DNA of 64,000 bases, taken from contig NZ_JAJSDZ010000005.1 of assembly GCF_021272385.1 (NCBI RefSeq), forward strand, positions 930,001 through 994,000, given 5' to 3'. The notes beneath the pieces are model-generated. The model had not been told where the DNA came from and made no database searches. It worked only from the letters and a program-made list of their open reading frames with translations. The first letter of the stretch is position 1; each line of letters starts with the position of its first letter. The position numbers and the translations under genes are program-made. The DNA is from Vibrio salinus (GTDB lineage: Bacteria; Pseudomonadota; Gammaproteobacteria; Enterobacterales; Vibrionaceae). Shown piece by piece: positions 49,622-58,575 of the stretch.

Positions 49622-50923
49622 TCAATCTACCGTGTTTATTTTATTAATATCATCTTTCATTACCATATCCAAACAAACTACAATAGAAACTATTGCATAA
49701 AACAACTCTAAATAAGCTAATGAAACTGCAGCCCCTGCAACACAATAAGCCATAATTGAAATTTTTATCATCTTAGACAAACGATATTGCCAACAATTTT
49801 TGGATTCTAAATCAAAATAAAATTTTTCAATGGATGCCAATTTTTTAAAACTAAGAAAAATAATAGAAAGAAACAAAAATAGTCCTGGAAACCCCTGATC
49901 ACCTAAGACTTCAAAATAAATACTATGTGCCGCCCACCCCTTATCTCCCGGTGGTGGAGTTGGAATAAAATCAAACTTATCGATATTCACAGCTAATCGT
50001 TGCCAGACATACCCCATTTGTGGCCCTTTAAATCCTCCACCAACAAGAGGACGATCCAAAGCCATAAGAGTATGAATTTTCCATGAATTAACCCGAGTTA
50101 CGAATGAACTGTCTTGCATAGCAGTATCAATTGTATCCATACGATGGTACCAACTCTCTGGTAAATAATTATATGAAATCATTCCGACTAAAATGATAAC
50201 GACAATGCTTTTTATTTTATGCTGACTTTTTAACCAAAAATATCCTAAGACGATGATCAGCCCAATCAAACCACCTCGAGAGAAAGTACCTAAAATAGCT
50301 AATACACATATGGCAGCTAAAACTCTCAACCCAATTTTTAAAAATTTCTCTTCGGTTTCCTGAATAAGATAAATAATAAAAGGCATTGTCATACATAAGG
50401 CTAAAGCCATGTGATTATTATCCGATAATATATTTCCTGATGGCCCTTTTATATGATGACCACCACCAGAAGCTATAAATTTCAACCCTTCAACAAAACC
50501 TAAAAATCCAATAGAAAGAACTATCATCCATAAAAACAAATTAAAATGATGTCTTTTCCTAATTATTAGCATTGTAAAAATAAATAATAAAATCGCTTTA
50601 AAAAAATTATTCCATGACATCCATACAATAACTGATGGGGCTAAGGAAAAATAGCTTGTTATCGTAGTATGTATTAAAAATAAAATCACAAAAAAGAATA
50701 TTTTATCCATTCTAAATTTAGGTTTTCTTCTATAAATAAAATACCCCAAAATAGTGATACCAGCAAAAATACTGTTATAACTTATTGTCGATGCAAAACC
50801 ATAAATCCAATAGAAGGGAACAAATAAACCACTCCACAACCATAAGCTTACAGATGCAAATGGTCGCCTAATAGCAAATATAACAAGAATAATAAAGGCT
50901 GCTAAAAATACAATACCACGCAT
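49622..50923 (-). CDS. O-antigen-ligase-like protein, exosortase A-associated
   Basis: A 433-residue inner-membrane protein with about 11 helices, resembling the TIGR03097 putative O-glycosylation ligase group. It has the Wzy/WaaL-type periplasmic loop containing SWKIHTLMALDRPLVGGGFK and WAAHSIYFEVLGDQGFPG, with the conserved His, and the earlier GTFSRGGLIGL motif. It could polymerise repeat units or attach the glycan to protein. The start ATG immediately follows the TAA of the 29-residue peptide gene, so translation is coupled. It converges on the rightward operon. Confidence 0.9.
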   Translation of the reverse strand: MRGIVFLAAFIILVIFAIRRPFASVSLWLWSGLFVPFYWIYGFASTISYNSIFAGITILGYFIYRRKPKFRMDKIFFFVILFLIHTTITSYFSLAPSVIVWMSWNNFFKAILLFIFTMLIIRKRHHFNLFLWMIVLSIGFLGFVEGLKFIASGGGHHIKGPSGNILSDNNHMALALCMTMPFIIYLIQETEEKFLKIGLRVLAAICVLAILGTFSRGGLIGLIIVLGYFWLKSQHKIKSIVVIILVGMISYNYLPESWYHRMDTIDTAMQDSSFVTRVNSWKIHTLMALDRPLVGGGFKGPQMGYVWQRLAVNIDKFDFIPTPPPGDKGWAAHSIYFEVLGDQGFPGLFLFLSIIFLSFKKLASIEKFYFDLESKNCWQYRLSKMIKISIMAYCVAGAAVSLAYLELFYAIVSIVVCLDMVMKDDINKINTVD

Positions 50924-51013
50924 TTACTTACCTTGGTTATCTATTTTAATCGCCTGATATACTATATATATCAAAACAACTAAACATCCTAAAAATAACA
51001 ACCCTTCAATCAT
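50924..51013 (-). CDS. 29-residue single-pass membrane peptide, coupled small ORF
   Basis: A tiny frame not usually called. Its ATG (51013-51011) shares its A with the TAA stop of the preceding glycosyltransferase (TAATG), and its own TAA (50926-50924) is directly followed by the ligase ATG. The peptide opens MIEGLLFLGCLVVLIYIVYQ and ends AIKIDNQGK: one membrane helix of about 18 residues with a polar, basic C-terminal tail. GGAG lies about ten bases before the ATG. The exact butting of both ends and the clean hydrophobic profile argue for a real protein. A role as a helper of the ligase or the flippase is inference. I do not recognise the family. Confidence 0.7.
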   Translation of the reverse strand: MIEGLLFLGCLVVLIYIVYQAIKIDNQGK

Positions 51014-52137
51014 TAAGCTTCTCCACTATATATTTTTTCATAAGAAGAAATCATGGTATCTTGGCTAAATTTACTTTGTACACGCTTTCTTGCCATTATC
51101 GACATTTTATATCTGGAATCCGAGTCCGTATAAATTTCAAGCATTCCTTTCATAAAACCAGAAAGATCCTCGGAATTCACTGATAAACCGGTTTCCCTAT
51201 CAATAATAACCTCGTTAATTCCCCCGACCCTAGTTACAATGTGGGGTACAGACATAGACATCGATTCAAGCAGTGTCATTGGAATACCTTCTGCTACAGA
51301 AGACATAGTAAACACATCGAATTGCTGGTAGTAATCTTTAACATTGGTTTTAGAACCCACAAACTTTACTCTTTTTCTTAGAACAGAGTTATCGAAAACA
51401 AACTGCTCTAAGCAAGCTCGGTCCGGACCATCACCAACGATCCAAAGAACACAATTTTGGGCAAAATCCGTTCTTTCCATACAAGCCTGACTGAATGCTT
51501 TTAATAAAAATATCTGGTTCTTTATCTTATGTAACCGAGCAACATGCCCAAAAACAAAATGGCTATTTTTTAAGTTATCTCGAGCACTATCTTCTGTATT
51601 CTCAGGATCAAAATAATGGGTATCAATACCATTGACAATCAATCGTAATTTTTTCTCAGGTATTCCCACATCATCAGATAACCATTTTTTAAGGTCATCA
51701 GATACTGCTACGAAACGGTGTATAACCAAGCTGCACAGACGTCTTATTAATTGATATTTTTTTACTGTACCATCAGGATCATAGCTGTCACGACCATGTT
51801 CAGCATGAACTCTTAAAGGAACACCAGCTAAAAATGCTACCCACTGATATTCAATAGTGCCTAAGTTATATGAATGCATAACATCTGGTTTTAACTGTTT
51901 TAATAATTTGTATAACCGAACATGAACAGAGAAATCGTTACCCGGTTTTTTATGCAAAGAGTAATGTTCAGCCGGTACTGAGATTTCAGAAAAAAAATCT
52001 CCAATCTTAGTCAACGATATGATGACATGATGATATTTTTTGCTATTGAGGTTATTTATGCAATTGGCAACAATCCGCTCCAATCCTCCGACGTCATAAC
52101 AATAAACCACATGACATACACAAATTTTTTTTTCCAT
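51013..52137 (-). CDS. XrtA/PEP-CTERM-system sugar transferase (TIGR03088-like)
   Basis: A GT4 glycosyltransferase. I choose the ATG at 52137 (MEKKICVCHVVYCYDVGGLE), giving 374 residues, the length of TIGR03088 proteins of exosortase loci. A GTG extension to 52185 adds an unrelated leader. The donor-binding half has FVFGHVARLHKIKNQIFLLK, LWIVGDGPDRACLEQ and SSVAEGIPMTLLESMSMSVP. It is the first gene of a short leftward operon, followed by the 29-residue peptide and the ligase with no gaps. The ribosome site is poor. Confidence 0.9.
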   Translation of the reverse strand: MEKKICVCHVVYCYDVGGLERIVANCINNLNSKKYHHVIISLTKIGDFFSEISVPAEHYSLHKKPGNDFSVHVRLYKLLKQLKPDVMHSYNLGTIEYQWVAFLAGVPLRVHAEHGRDSYDPDGTVKKYQLIRRLCSLVIHRFVAVSDDLKKWLSDDVGIPEKKLRLIVNGIDTHYFDPENTEDSARDNLKNSHFVFGHVARLHKIKNQIFLLKAFSQACMERTDFAQNCVLWIVGDGPDRACLEQFVFDNSVLRKRVKFVGSKTNVKDYYQQFDVFTMSSVAEGIPMTLLESMSMSVPHIVTRVGGINEVIIDRETGLSVNSEDLSGFMKGMLEIYTDSDSRYKMSIMARKRVQSKFSQDTMISSYEKIYSGEA

Positions 52138-52573
52138 ATCATTATTTTCATTTTTAAGAAAACAAACCAATAGTATAGAGTTCACCCTAATATTTGGTGT
52201 TATAGACCTTGGTATACTATAAAATTAAACGTAATTTCGAACTAGTCAATAACATAACTTTTTAACCGTTCAGTTAAGAATGAGACAGGTTAGTCAGACT
52301 TAATGTGAGACCAAAACATCTAACTCACTTCAATCTTCAGCATTGCCTACTGGTAACACAAAGAAAATGGCAGTTTTAGAGGTCATCGATTCATGTTAGC
52401 AAGGTTAAATTTTATGCGGTACATGCCCAAATCGCAAAAACAGACAAACATAGGGAATTTCTTTACACATTAATTTTTGATATGGAAATATATAAAACTC
52501 ATCTATTATCACAGAAAAGACTTTCCAATTTGTTATTAGATGAGACTGTTATTATTCCTAATTGGAGAAAAAA
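52138..52573. other. Divergent intergenic region, AT-rich
   Basis: About 435 bases between a leftward glycosyltransferase and a rightward one. No plausible gene was found. A 26-codon frame at 52393-52473 is probably noise. Both outward promoters should be here but no hexamer pair is convincing. The base composition shifts towards AT at its right side, where the AT-rich cassette begins. Confidence 0.4.
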
Positions 52574-53515
52574 ATGATATCGACATTCACGAAAATAAAA
52601 AGAAAATTAGAAAAATATGATTGTGAAAAACAAATCAAAAAAGTATTAGATACACCTCCATCATCATATCAAAAATCTGATGATGTTATTATATTTTCGA
52701 TGATTGGTAAGAAGTATTTAGCAGCATACTTAGTAGCAATTAAATCTTTTCTCTATTGGTTTAATAACGTAAATGTTCACATTCTAAATGATGGAACGCT
52801 TGATGAGGAAGATTACAATATTCTATCCTATCATATTCCAGGAATCGCTATCAGCCATATCGCCGACGTAGATGTAGGAGATATGCCACACGGTGGATGC
52901 TGGGAAAGACTGATAAAATTGCTGGATCTTCTTCAAAAAAGTTATGTGATTCAACTTGACTCAGATATCGTTGTTACCGGTCCCATGACTGAAATATCTC
53001 AATATATTGAACAAAAACATTCATTTACAATAGGAAATCCTCGATGGTCAGAAACGGCTTCAATTCAATACATTTCTGACATAGCCAAAAAATGGAATTC
53101 CACACATGTTCAAACTTATTCAGAAGTTGCTATGCCATCTTTACCCATGTTCAAAAACACGGACTTCAAAATAACAAGAGGCTGTGCTGGTTTTTCTGGT
53201 TTTCCAAAAGGTTCGGTAAATAAAGAGACATTAGCTAAGTTTTCGATTCAAATGGAAAAAGCGATTGGGAAAGAGAAGTGGTCTGAATGGGGAAGCGAGC
53301 AAGTTGCTTCAAACTTTCTTATCTCAACCTGTTCTGGTTCTCATATTTTAAAATGGCCAAAATATCAAAATTTTTTACACCCCAAATCCAATGAACCGAT
53401 AGAATGCTCCTGTCTTATACATTTTATGGGCACGAACCGCTACGATAAAGGGGCCTATAAAAAAACGGTAAAAAATATTATAACCTCTTTAAATAATATC
53501 AAGAAAAACATATAG
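52574..53515 (+). CDS. Putative GT-A glycosyltransferase
   Basis: A 313-residue cytosolic protein. The start ATG at 52574 has a good GGAG six to seven bases upstream; a TTG at 52562 is less likely. The VIQLDSDIVVTG stretch holds a D-x-D metal motif (Asp129 and Asp131) within a predicted GT-A fold, as in families that read nucleotide sugars. LNDGTLDEEDY and the later GCAGFSGFPKGS and CLIHFMG segments may shape the acceptor site. I do not recognise a specific family. It pairs with the sulfotransferase-like gene 32 bases downstream, both in very AT-rich DNA unlike the core genes. Confidence 0.7.
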   Translation: MISTFTKIKRKLEKYDCEKQIKKVLDTPPSSYQKSDDVIIFSMIGKKYLAAYLVAIKSFLYWFNNVNVHILNDGTLDEEDYNILSYHIPGIAISHIADVDVGDMPHGGCWERLIKLLDLLQKSYVIQLDSDIVVTGPMTEISQYIEQKHSFTIGNPRWSETASIQYISDIAKKWNSTHVQTYSEVAMPSLPMFKNTDFKITRGCAGFSGFPKGSVNKETLAKFSIQMEKAIGKEKWSEWGSEQVASNFLISTCSGSHILKWPKYQNFLHPKSNEPIECSCLIHFMGTNRYDKGAYKKTVKNIITSLNNIKKNI

Positions 53516-53547
53516 TTACCGGATTTATAAAATTGAAGGAATAAATC

Positions 53548-54294
53548 ATGACTAAAGCACAACGATATTTCAATTTACTTATTAACTACAAAGAATCATT
53601 TGCACCTAAACAGAATATTTTCATACTAAGCCATATGCGCTCAACAAGCTCATTGCTAAGCCATATTTTATCATCACATAAACAGATATGTGGACATAGA
53701 GAGCTACATTCTTCTTACACAAAACAATATCATCTGATAAAAACGAGAGCCGCTTTATACTCAGAAAAAGAAAGTTTTGAAAATTCAACTTATCTTGCTG
53801 ACAAGTTATTACATAATAGACTTGTTATAAGTGAGAAAATTTTCAAGACTAAACCAAAATATATATTTCTACTTAGAGATCCTGAACGGACAATGAGTAG
53901 TATGATTAAAATGCACTTAAGAGATCATAACCTTGAAGAAGATATTTATAAACTCGAAAACTACTACTTAAGCAGAATAGATAATATGATAGAAAACTGG
54001 AATAATTTGAAAGGAGACAAGATATACATTTCATCTGAAGAACTTGTTGAAAAAACACAAGAACAACTACGTTCACTTTCTAATTTTCTTTGCTTATCAG
54101 AACCATTAACTGAACACTATAAAATATATAATGATACTGGGAAAGGCGGCGTTGGAGATCCTTCAAGCAATATTAAATCAGGAAAAATATTAAAATCAAC
54201 ACCTATGGATAAAAAAGGAAAAGAACTATCAGAAAAATTAAATATGGAAAAGATATGTGAGAAATATCAGCAAGCCATAAAAGAATTCATTTAA
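53548..54294 (+). CDS. Sulfotransferase-like protein 1
   Basis: A 248-residue cytosolic protein with the two PAPS-binding signatures of sulfotransferases. The 5'-phosphosulfate loop is IFILSHMRSTSSLLSHIL with Arg31, and the 3'-phosphate motif is YIFLLRDPERTMSSM near residue 105. A C-terminal TGKGGVGDPSSNIKSGK block is shared with the second sulfotransferase-like gene at 55795. It would transfer sulfate from PAPS to a sugar hydroxyl of the polysaccharide. The AAGGA ribosome site precedes the ATG. It ends 5 bases from the stop of the convergent flippase gene. Substrate is inferred from context only. Confidence 0.78.
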   Translation: MTKAQRYFNLLINYKESFAPKQNIFILSHMRSTSSLLSHILSSHKQICGHRELHSSYTKQYHLIKTRAALYSEKESFENSTYLADKLLHNRLVISEKIFKTKPKYIFLLRDPERTMSSMIKMHLRDHNLEEDIYKLENYYLSRIDNMIENWNNLKGDKIYISSEELVEKTQEQLRSLSNFLCLSEPLTEHYKIYNDTGKGGVGDPSSNIKSGKILKSTPMDKKGKELSEKLNMEKICEKYQQAIKEFI

Positions 54295-54299
54295 AATGG

Positions 54300-55778
54300 T
54301 CATACTATAGATTTGATTTTTATAACTATAGGTAATAAAAATGTTTTATATAAAAAATCATATTCATAAACTTTTGGCTTAATAAAATAACTAGTAACTA
54401 AAATCAATAAAAAATAACTAATTGCACCCAATGAAATTTCAAAAATTAAAAATAACACATTATTAAGATAGCCATTTAAAAAATAAAACAACTTTAAAAA
54501 AATGATCATTATACAAGAAGAAAAAATTATTGGAAAAAGTAAAAAACAAATTCTATAAAAACTTATAGGTATGATGCTACGTAAGGTTAATATTATTAAT
54601 AGAAGCATGACATAAGGCATAATCATACGTAAAATAGAAAAATAATATAAATCATTAAATTGAATAGAAATATACATTACTGACAAAAAAATAATTGAGG
54701 TTATAGATTCATATATAAATTGTCTTTTTACTTTTCCTGTCAATGTGAAAATATTAGTCAACACACTCACTAATACACCAGCGAATGTCATTGGTAAAAA
54801 TAAATTAAATAAAGGAATAGCATGTGTCCATTTGTACCCAAAAATGGTCGGGACTAGAACATCAGATAAAAAAACACCACCAAAAACCATAGGCATATAA
54901 ATACACCCAAGAACTAAAAGAGACTTATTAATTTTGTCAACAAAAACAGATTTATTTCCAGAATATTCAGACAATCCTGGGTATAACACCTCTTTTATTG
55001 GATTTATAATTAAATTAGATGCTGAAGAGGCAGATTCCATGGAAAAATTATATAAACCTAACTGCTCTATATTATAATTTCTACTTATCAATATTTTATC
55101 GCATGATACTTTGATGTAACTCACTATCCCTTTAAGCATAATCCACTTAGAAAATTGCCACTGAGTAAAAACATTTTTCTTAACTAACTTAACTTTATGT
55201 TGTACAATAATATGACTTCCAAGAGATCGTAAAAAATAATATAATACTTCAGCGATTATAACAGCCCAATAACTGTGATAAAGAATGGCAATTGTCATAG
55301 AAGTAGAGCTTGAAACAAGCTGACAACCAACAGTCAGTAGTGATACTTTCGAATAATTTAATTCTTTTATCTGAATATTTATTGCCATATTATAAAAGCC
55401 TTGGAATATGGCAGATAAAGACATCACTTTTAGAACTATCGATAATTCAGGTATTTTCAAAAAAATAGCAGCATAATCAGAAAGTACAAAAACAGCTATC
55501 CCCATAAATAATTTTGAAAATAAGTTTATTGTCCAAGCGGCATTAATATCTGAGTCAGTGATTATTTTTTTTCTCAGTAAATAACTTCCTCCACCAGTAT
55601 TAACCATCGCATTAAAAAAACTTTGAACGACATAACATCCTGATACTATACCAAAATCATGCTCATTAAGATTTCTTGCAAGTACAATCATTGTCAATAC
55701 AGAAAAAACTCTTGCACACCAAGACATGACTAATAATACAAAAGAAGCTTTTAATATTTTGTTCGTCTTACTACTCAT
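54300..55778 (-). CDS. Polysaccharide flippase (Wzx-like) 1
   Basis: A 492-residue inner-membrane protein with about 12-14 hydrophobic segments of the MOP exporter fold. The start ATG at 55778 follows GGTAG at usable spacing; a TTG 12 bases earlier is less likely. The N-terminal LVMSWCARVFSVLTMIVLAR and NEHDFGIVSGCYVVQSF match the polysaccharide_synt/Wzx group. It should flip lipid-linked repeat units. A second flippase of the same family is at 60424, but this one lies in much more AT-rich DNA and next to two sulfotransferase-like genes, suggesting later acquisition. Confidence 0.88.
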   Translation of the reverse strand: MSSKTNKILKASFVLLVMSWCARVFSVLTMIVLARNLNEHDFGIVSGCYVVQSFFNAMVNTGGGSYLLRKKIITDSDINAAWTINLFSKLFMGIAVFVLSDYAAIFLKIPELSIVLKVMSLSAIFQGFYNMAINIQIKELNYSKVSLLTVGCQLVSSSTSMTIAILYHSYWAVIIAEVLYYFLRSLGSHIIVQHKVKLVKKNVFTQWQFSKWIMLKGIVSYIKVSCDKILISRNYNIEQLGLYNFSMESASSASNLIINPIKEVLYPGLSEYSGNKSVFVDKINKSLLVLGCIYMPMVFGGVFLSDVLVPTIFGYKWTHAIPLFNLFLPMTFAGVLVSVLTNIFTLTGKVKRQFIYESITSIIFLSVMYISIQFNDLYYFSILRMIMPYVMLLLIILTLRSIIPISFYRICFLLFPIIFSSCIMIIFLKLFYFLNGYLNNVLFLIFEISLGAISYFLLILVTSYFIKPKVYEYDFLYKTFLLPIVIKIKSIV

Positions 55779-55794
55779 GATATCTACCAAATAC

Positions 55795-56562
55795 TCACTT
55801 AATTAAGTGATACTGACATTTATTAACAAGCTTATTTCTTACATTAAAATAAACATCTTCACATTTCTTCGTTAGGTTTGGGTCTATAATTATATCACCA
55901 TACTTATTTTTATCAGGATGAATAACATGTCCCGCATTTATATTTAATGATGAATCTCCAAACTTCTTTTTACCCGTCAATTCAAACTGCTTATATTCAG
56001 ATGATAATTTTTCTTTTAAATTTAGTGTTTCTTTTAAAAAGAATAATGATTCATCTGTATTATTTATCAAACATTCAGCATCTAAGTAGACACATCTTTG
56101 ATAATCGTCTATTTTATCAGCAAATAATTCAATATCTAGCAATCTATTAATATAATAATCTGCTGCTCCTTCTACTGAAGATAATTTATTTTTAGAATCT
56201 ACTCTTCGATACAATTTACAAATACTTTTTATTGTTCTTTCAGGCTCTCTTAACATGAAAATAATATTAAAATTATAATTATTAACCAATTCAATATTTA
56301 TTTCGTGTTCACTATGCAGTATTTTATCAAAATAATATTTAGTAACAGGCTCTTTTTTATGTATAGAATGGTATAGTAATTTTTGCCTATATAAACTTTT
56401 CCAACTATAATAGCCTATATGCATTTCATAATAACCGGACACTTCATTAGACGAGCCGATCAAATGTCCAAATAAACTTGTATTTGCTCTCATATGACTT
56501 ATAAGAAAAATATGCTTACTAGGTATTAGTATTAATGGTTTATTTATAATTTCACCAATCAT
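55795..56562 (-). CDS. Sulfotransferase-like protein 2
   Basis: A 255-residue homologue of the gene at 53548. The PAPS 5' loop is IFLISHMRANTSLFGHLI with Arg25, and the 3' motif is FMLREPERTIKSICKLY. The shared C-terminal block is TGKKKFGDSSLNINAGHVI. The start is the ATG at 56562, six bases after AGGTG; a GTG at 56571 would overlap that site. It is followed closely by the flippase gene (16 bases). Two such enzymes imply two sulfated positions or two sugar types. Base composition is very AT-rich (about 25-30% GC by eye). Function is inference from motifs. Confidence 0.75.
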   Translation of the reverse strand: MIGEIINKPLILIPSKHIFLISHMRANTSLFGHLIGSSNEVSGYYEMHIGYYSWKSLYRQKLLYHSIHKKEPVTKYYFDKILHSEHEINIELVNNYNFNIIFMLREPERTIKSICKLYRRVDSKNKLSSVEGAADYYINRLLDIELFADKIDDYQRCVYLDAECLINNTDESLFFLKETLNLKEKLSSEYKQFELTGKKKFGDSSLNINAGHVIHPDKNKYGDIIIDPNLTKKCEDVYFNVRNKLVNKCQYHLIK

Positions 56563-56620
56563 TTTTTTCACCTAAATAGAAATTTATTTTCATAAAACTA
56601 TCAATTAAAATTATATACTT

Positions 56621-57610
56621 CTATCTCAATAATGAAAAATATAAATAAAGAACAAAAGCAAACCATCTAAACGAAAATTTAATACCTAAAGCCTCTTTGG
56701 CAAAAATCAAACTACGCTTAATATCTTTTTTCTTAAAGAATCCTTCTGATAAATGTTTTAAAATATACATCTTACCATTAGAACAATATTCAACTAAAGC
56801 TTCAGAAGATGATGTGGCAATACCTTTATCATAAACCCTTAGCTGATATATTAATTTTTCAGTAAAATCTACTAAGGTTGACATATTATCTTTCTTTTTT
56901 TTATCTGGGATATTATGACGAGAAATAACTTCAGGATTGTAAAGAATACTTTTGGCTGAATCAATTGTTCTTATATAAATATCCCGATCACATTCGTAAC
57001 GAATATTTTCATCCATTCCTCCAATACTATTATATAAATTTTTACTGATAATAGAACAGTTTAAGTGTGCAAAACCTTCACTCTTTAATAGAAATTGAAT
57101 ATCAACAGGAAAACTTCCTTCGTTATCTTTAATTTGAACAGTAGAACAATGTTTAAGATCTTCAATCCAGACATTATTTTTTTGTTTGGTTCCATCTGAA
57201 TAAAAAGCATCCTGGTTGGTATAATAAACGTCAACATTTCCGGAATATTCTGTTATAGATTTAAATGCTCTCGATAAATGTAAACTATCGACCCAATAAT
57301 CATCGTCATCTAAAAAACAGATATATTTCCCCCTTGCCTTACTTACGCCATAATTCATTGAATAACTCTGCCCATGGCCATTGGGTCGATGAATTAAGTC
57401 ATAAAATTGCACTTTTTCTTCGTCTGCAAACTCAGTTCTTATTTCGTTATATCCTTGCAGAAATGCATCCGTTGAACCATCATTAACAACAATAATTTCT
57501 AATTTATCAAACTGTTGACATAACACTGAACTTAGAGCAGCTTTAAATAATTCAGGTCTGTTTCTTGTTGGAATAATTACTGAAAAAAATACATTCCCAT
57601 CATCTATCAT
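56621..57610 (-). CDS. Glycosyltransferase, family 2
   Basis: A 329-residue GT-A enzyme. The N-terminal VIIPTRNRPELFKAALSSVL, VVNDGSTDAF and CFLDDDDYW are the GT2 nucleotide-sugar motifs, the last with the metal-binding Asp run. The start is the ATG at 57610, sharing its A with the TGA stop of the preceding deacetylase-like gene. A GTG one codon earlier (57613) is nearer to the strong AGGAGGG ribosome site, so either may be used. There is no membrane domain beyond a hydrophobic C-terminus (FRWFAFVLYLYFSLL), which may anchor it. Confidence 0.88.
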   Translation of the reverse strand: MIDDGNVFFSVIIPTRNRPELFKAALSSVLCQQFDKLEIIVVNDGSTDAFLQGYNEIRTEFADEEKVQFYDLIHRPNGHGQSYSMNYGVSKARGKYICFLDDDDYWVDSLHLSRAFKSITEYSGNVDVYYTNQDAFYSDGTKQKNNVWIEDLKHCSTVQIKDNEGSFPVDIQFLLKSEGFAHLNCSIISKNLYNSIGGMDENIRYECDRDIYIRTIDSAKSILYNPEVISRHNIPDKKKKDNMSTLVDFTEKLIYQLRVYDKGIATSSSEALVEYCSNGKMYILKHLSEGFFKKKDIKRSLIFAKEALGIKFSFRWFAFVLYLYFSLLR

Positions 57611-58575
57611 CACTGTCTACCCTCCTTCAACAATTCTTGCGCTATAACAAATCGACTATTTTCAATCTCATTAAACCACTTAATATATTCAGAAATTGTT
57701 TCACGGAAATGGTTAACATCATCTAAAGAAGAAACATAAGGGGTTAAACCTTGTTTAGTGCTTGGAGAATGGAAGGACATAATAAATTCATTTTGCTCAA
57801 CTTTGAGTAAACTTTCCGTTACCTGTTTCATTTGCCTAAATGTGAATCCCTCAGGAGAAAGGCGATATCTCTTCAATCTGAGGAATTTCCCGATTATTCT
57901 GAAAACTTTATTTTCCTGCATCAAAGAAAAATATTCTGGATTACGATTCATATAATTCCTGATCCATGGCACTACAGATAATATTGCGCTTGTATGGGGC
58001 AAATAAGTCACTTGATTACGCTGAAATCTGGTATTAGTAAAATTTGAAAAATCTGGTCCCTGCTGATGAGAAAAATCACAATATGCACTAATACTTAGAT
58101 CCATTTCATAACCAAGTCTTTTGATTATGCTTTGAGTATTTTTTCCTATGCCATACCGACCGGCAAGGTAGGTTTTCGGTCTGAATCCACACGTTTTTTC
58201 AATTTCTTCGGTCAATACCTTTAATTTTTGATATTCCAGCTCTTCTGACAAATTTCCGGGATAAGACAATTCATTAGAAACACTATCGTCATTCGTTTCA
58301 TATGGTGGATTTACCCACGGATGAAGGTGTGTTGCAAACTCAACATTTTTACCGTGCTGATTCTTATAATAATTTATTACTGTTTGACCACCTTCGCTGG
58401 TAACAAATGGATAATCCATAGCTAATGTAACTTTACCTCCAAATCCAATAATCTGATCTATAGTGGCAATAAGATTATCAGAATGAGTTACATTTCTATT
58501 CGAGCGGTAAAAACCAGAATTCCAATCGAACTCTTCTTCTGCATGAATAACAATAACTAACTTTGACTCTGGCAC
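57610..58575 (-). CDS. WalW-like polysaccharide deacetylase-family protein
   Basis: A 321-residue protein with NodB-type features: the N-terminal VIVIHAEEEFDWNSGF replaces the usual Asp-Asp pair with acidic residues, ATHLHPWVNPP carries the two histidines, and FIMSFHSPS the late His. It resembles WalW-type proteins of exosortase loci. The GTG start at 58575 has a perfect AAGGAGG site seven bases upstream, lying inside the previous gene. Coding regions overlap by 19 bases upstream and 1 base downstream, so three proteins are made as a unit. It may deacetylate the sugar or act on a protein-linked glycan. Confidence 0.78.
   Translation of the reverse strand: MPESKLVIVIHAEEEFDWNSGFYRSNRNVTHSDNLIATIDQIIGFGGKVTLAMDYPFVTSEGGQTVINYYKNQHGKNVEFATHLHPWVNPPYETNDDSVSNELSYPGNLSEELEYQKLKVLTEEIEKTCGFRPKTYLAGRYGIGKNTQSIIKRLGYEMDLSISAYCDFSHQQGPDFSNFTNTRFQRNQVTYLPHTSAILSVVPWIRNYMNRNPEYFSLMQENKVFRIIGKFLRLKRYRLSPEGFTFRQMKQVTESLLKVEQNEFIMSFHSPSTKQGLTPYVSSLDDVNHFRETISEYIKWFNEIENSRFVIAQELLKEGRQ

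Noticed and set aside
52393..52473. 26-codon frame beginning MLARLNFMRYMPKSQKQ
   Set aside because: Considered as a transposase remnant, but it is too short, has no ribosome site and no inverted repeats or target duplication were seen nearby.
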